Source: Blastocatellia bacterium
GTDB lineage: Bacteria; Acidobacteriota; Blastocatellia; Pyrinomonadales; Pyrinomonadaceae
Assembly: GCA_003175865.1 (NCBI GenBank)
Contig: PSRF01000327.1
Span: 1-6,421, forward strand
DNA length: 6,421 nucleotides
Direction: 5' to 3'
The notes beneath the pieces were generated by a model that worked only from the letters and a program-made list of their open reading frames with translations, searched no databases and had not been told where the DNA came from. Shown here piece by piece: positions 6,290 to 6,421 of this stretch (positions are counted from its first letter, which is position 1; every line of letters starts with the position of its first letter). A program made the position numbers and the translations under genes.

Positions 6290-6421
6290 GCTGAACCAAT
6301 GCTCGAACCGCACGCTCGCTTCGAATGCAAGTAACTACAAACTGCGATGAGCTTTTAAATCCGATCCGTCTATTTTTTCGGAGTATCTCACTCGCTCGCT
6401 TTTCACCATTTTGAATCTCAT
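6290..6421. other. Non-coding tail at the right edge
   Basis: No gene is supported on either strand. TCGAA at 6303-6307 and TTCGA at 6320-6324 could pair over a 12-base loop, but the stem is only 5 bp and no T-run follows directly. A T-run at 6372-6377 has only a 4-bp possible stem around it. No convincing terminator can be placed, although one would be expected here after the DUF4440 gene. Confidence 0.5.

Noticed and set aside
6362..6383. Terminator around the T-run at 6372-6377
   Set aside because: The only possible stem is about 4 bp and encloses the T-run instead of preceding it.

Overview
The window looks like chromosomal DNA of a soil-type Acidobacteriota bacterium, most likely of the Blastocatellia/Pyrinomonadales type. 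This is inferred from protein style. One giant secreted protein combines Thr-Pro linkers, a PKD domain, delta-60 (DUF5122) beta-propeller repeats, a Calx-beta domain and a C-terminal DUF4214 domain, a combination I associate with that group. It is followed by a secreted metallo-beta-lactamase-fold protein and a secreted DUF4440-type protein. No 16S rRNA, tRNA or other phylogenetic marker is present, so the placement is not proven.

Layout: (1) Positions 3-4466 (+) hold one reading frame that is already open at the left edge, so its N-terminus and export signal lie upstream. In order it carries an Asp/Cys-rich, possibly calcium-binding region, a PKD domain, a Thr-Pro linker, fourteen delta-60 repeats, a second Thr-Pro linker, a Calx-beta domain and DUF4214. 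(2) Positions 4467-4690 are non-coding, with one perfect small hairpin just after the stop codon. (3) Positions 4691-5798 (+) hold an MBL-fold hydrolase with a signal peptide, broken by a +1 frameshift near 5198. (4) Positions 5836-6289 (+), 37 bases further on and behind a strong ribosome binding site, hold a small exported DUF4440/SnoaL-like protein, broken by a +1 frameshift in a run of five G at 5997-6001. (5) Positions 6290-6421 hold no gene that I can see.

How they fit together: the first gene is a cell-surface or extracellular adhesin-like protein with its own transcription context. The second and third look like a two-gene operon of exported proteins, with short spacing and a good ribosome binding site in front of each. 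Both carry exactly one +1 shift while the 4.4-kb frame upstream is intact. This means either two base-calling or assembly insertions or decay of the operon; sequence alone cannot decide. I see no mobile element, CRISPR array, RNA gene or phage/defence system. The points most worth checking are the two frameshifts, an apparent His-to-Asp change at a metal-ligand position of the MBL protein, and the 14-repeat (possibly 7+7) propeller organisation.
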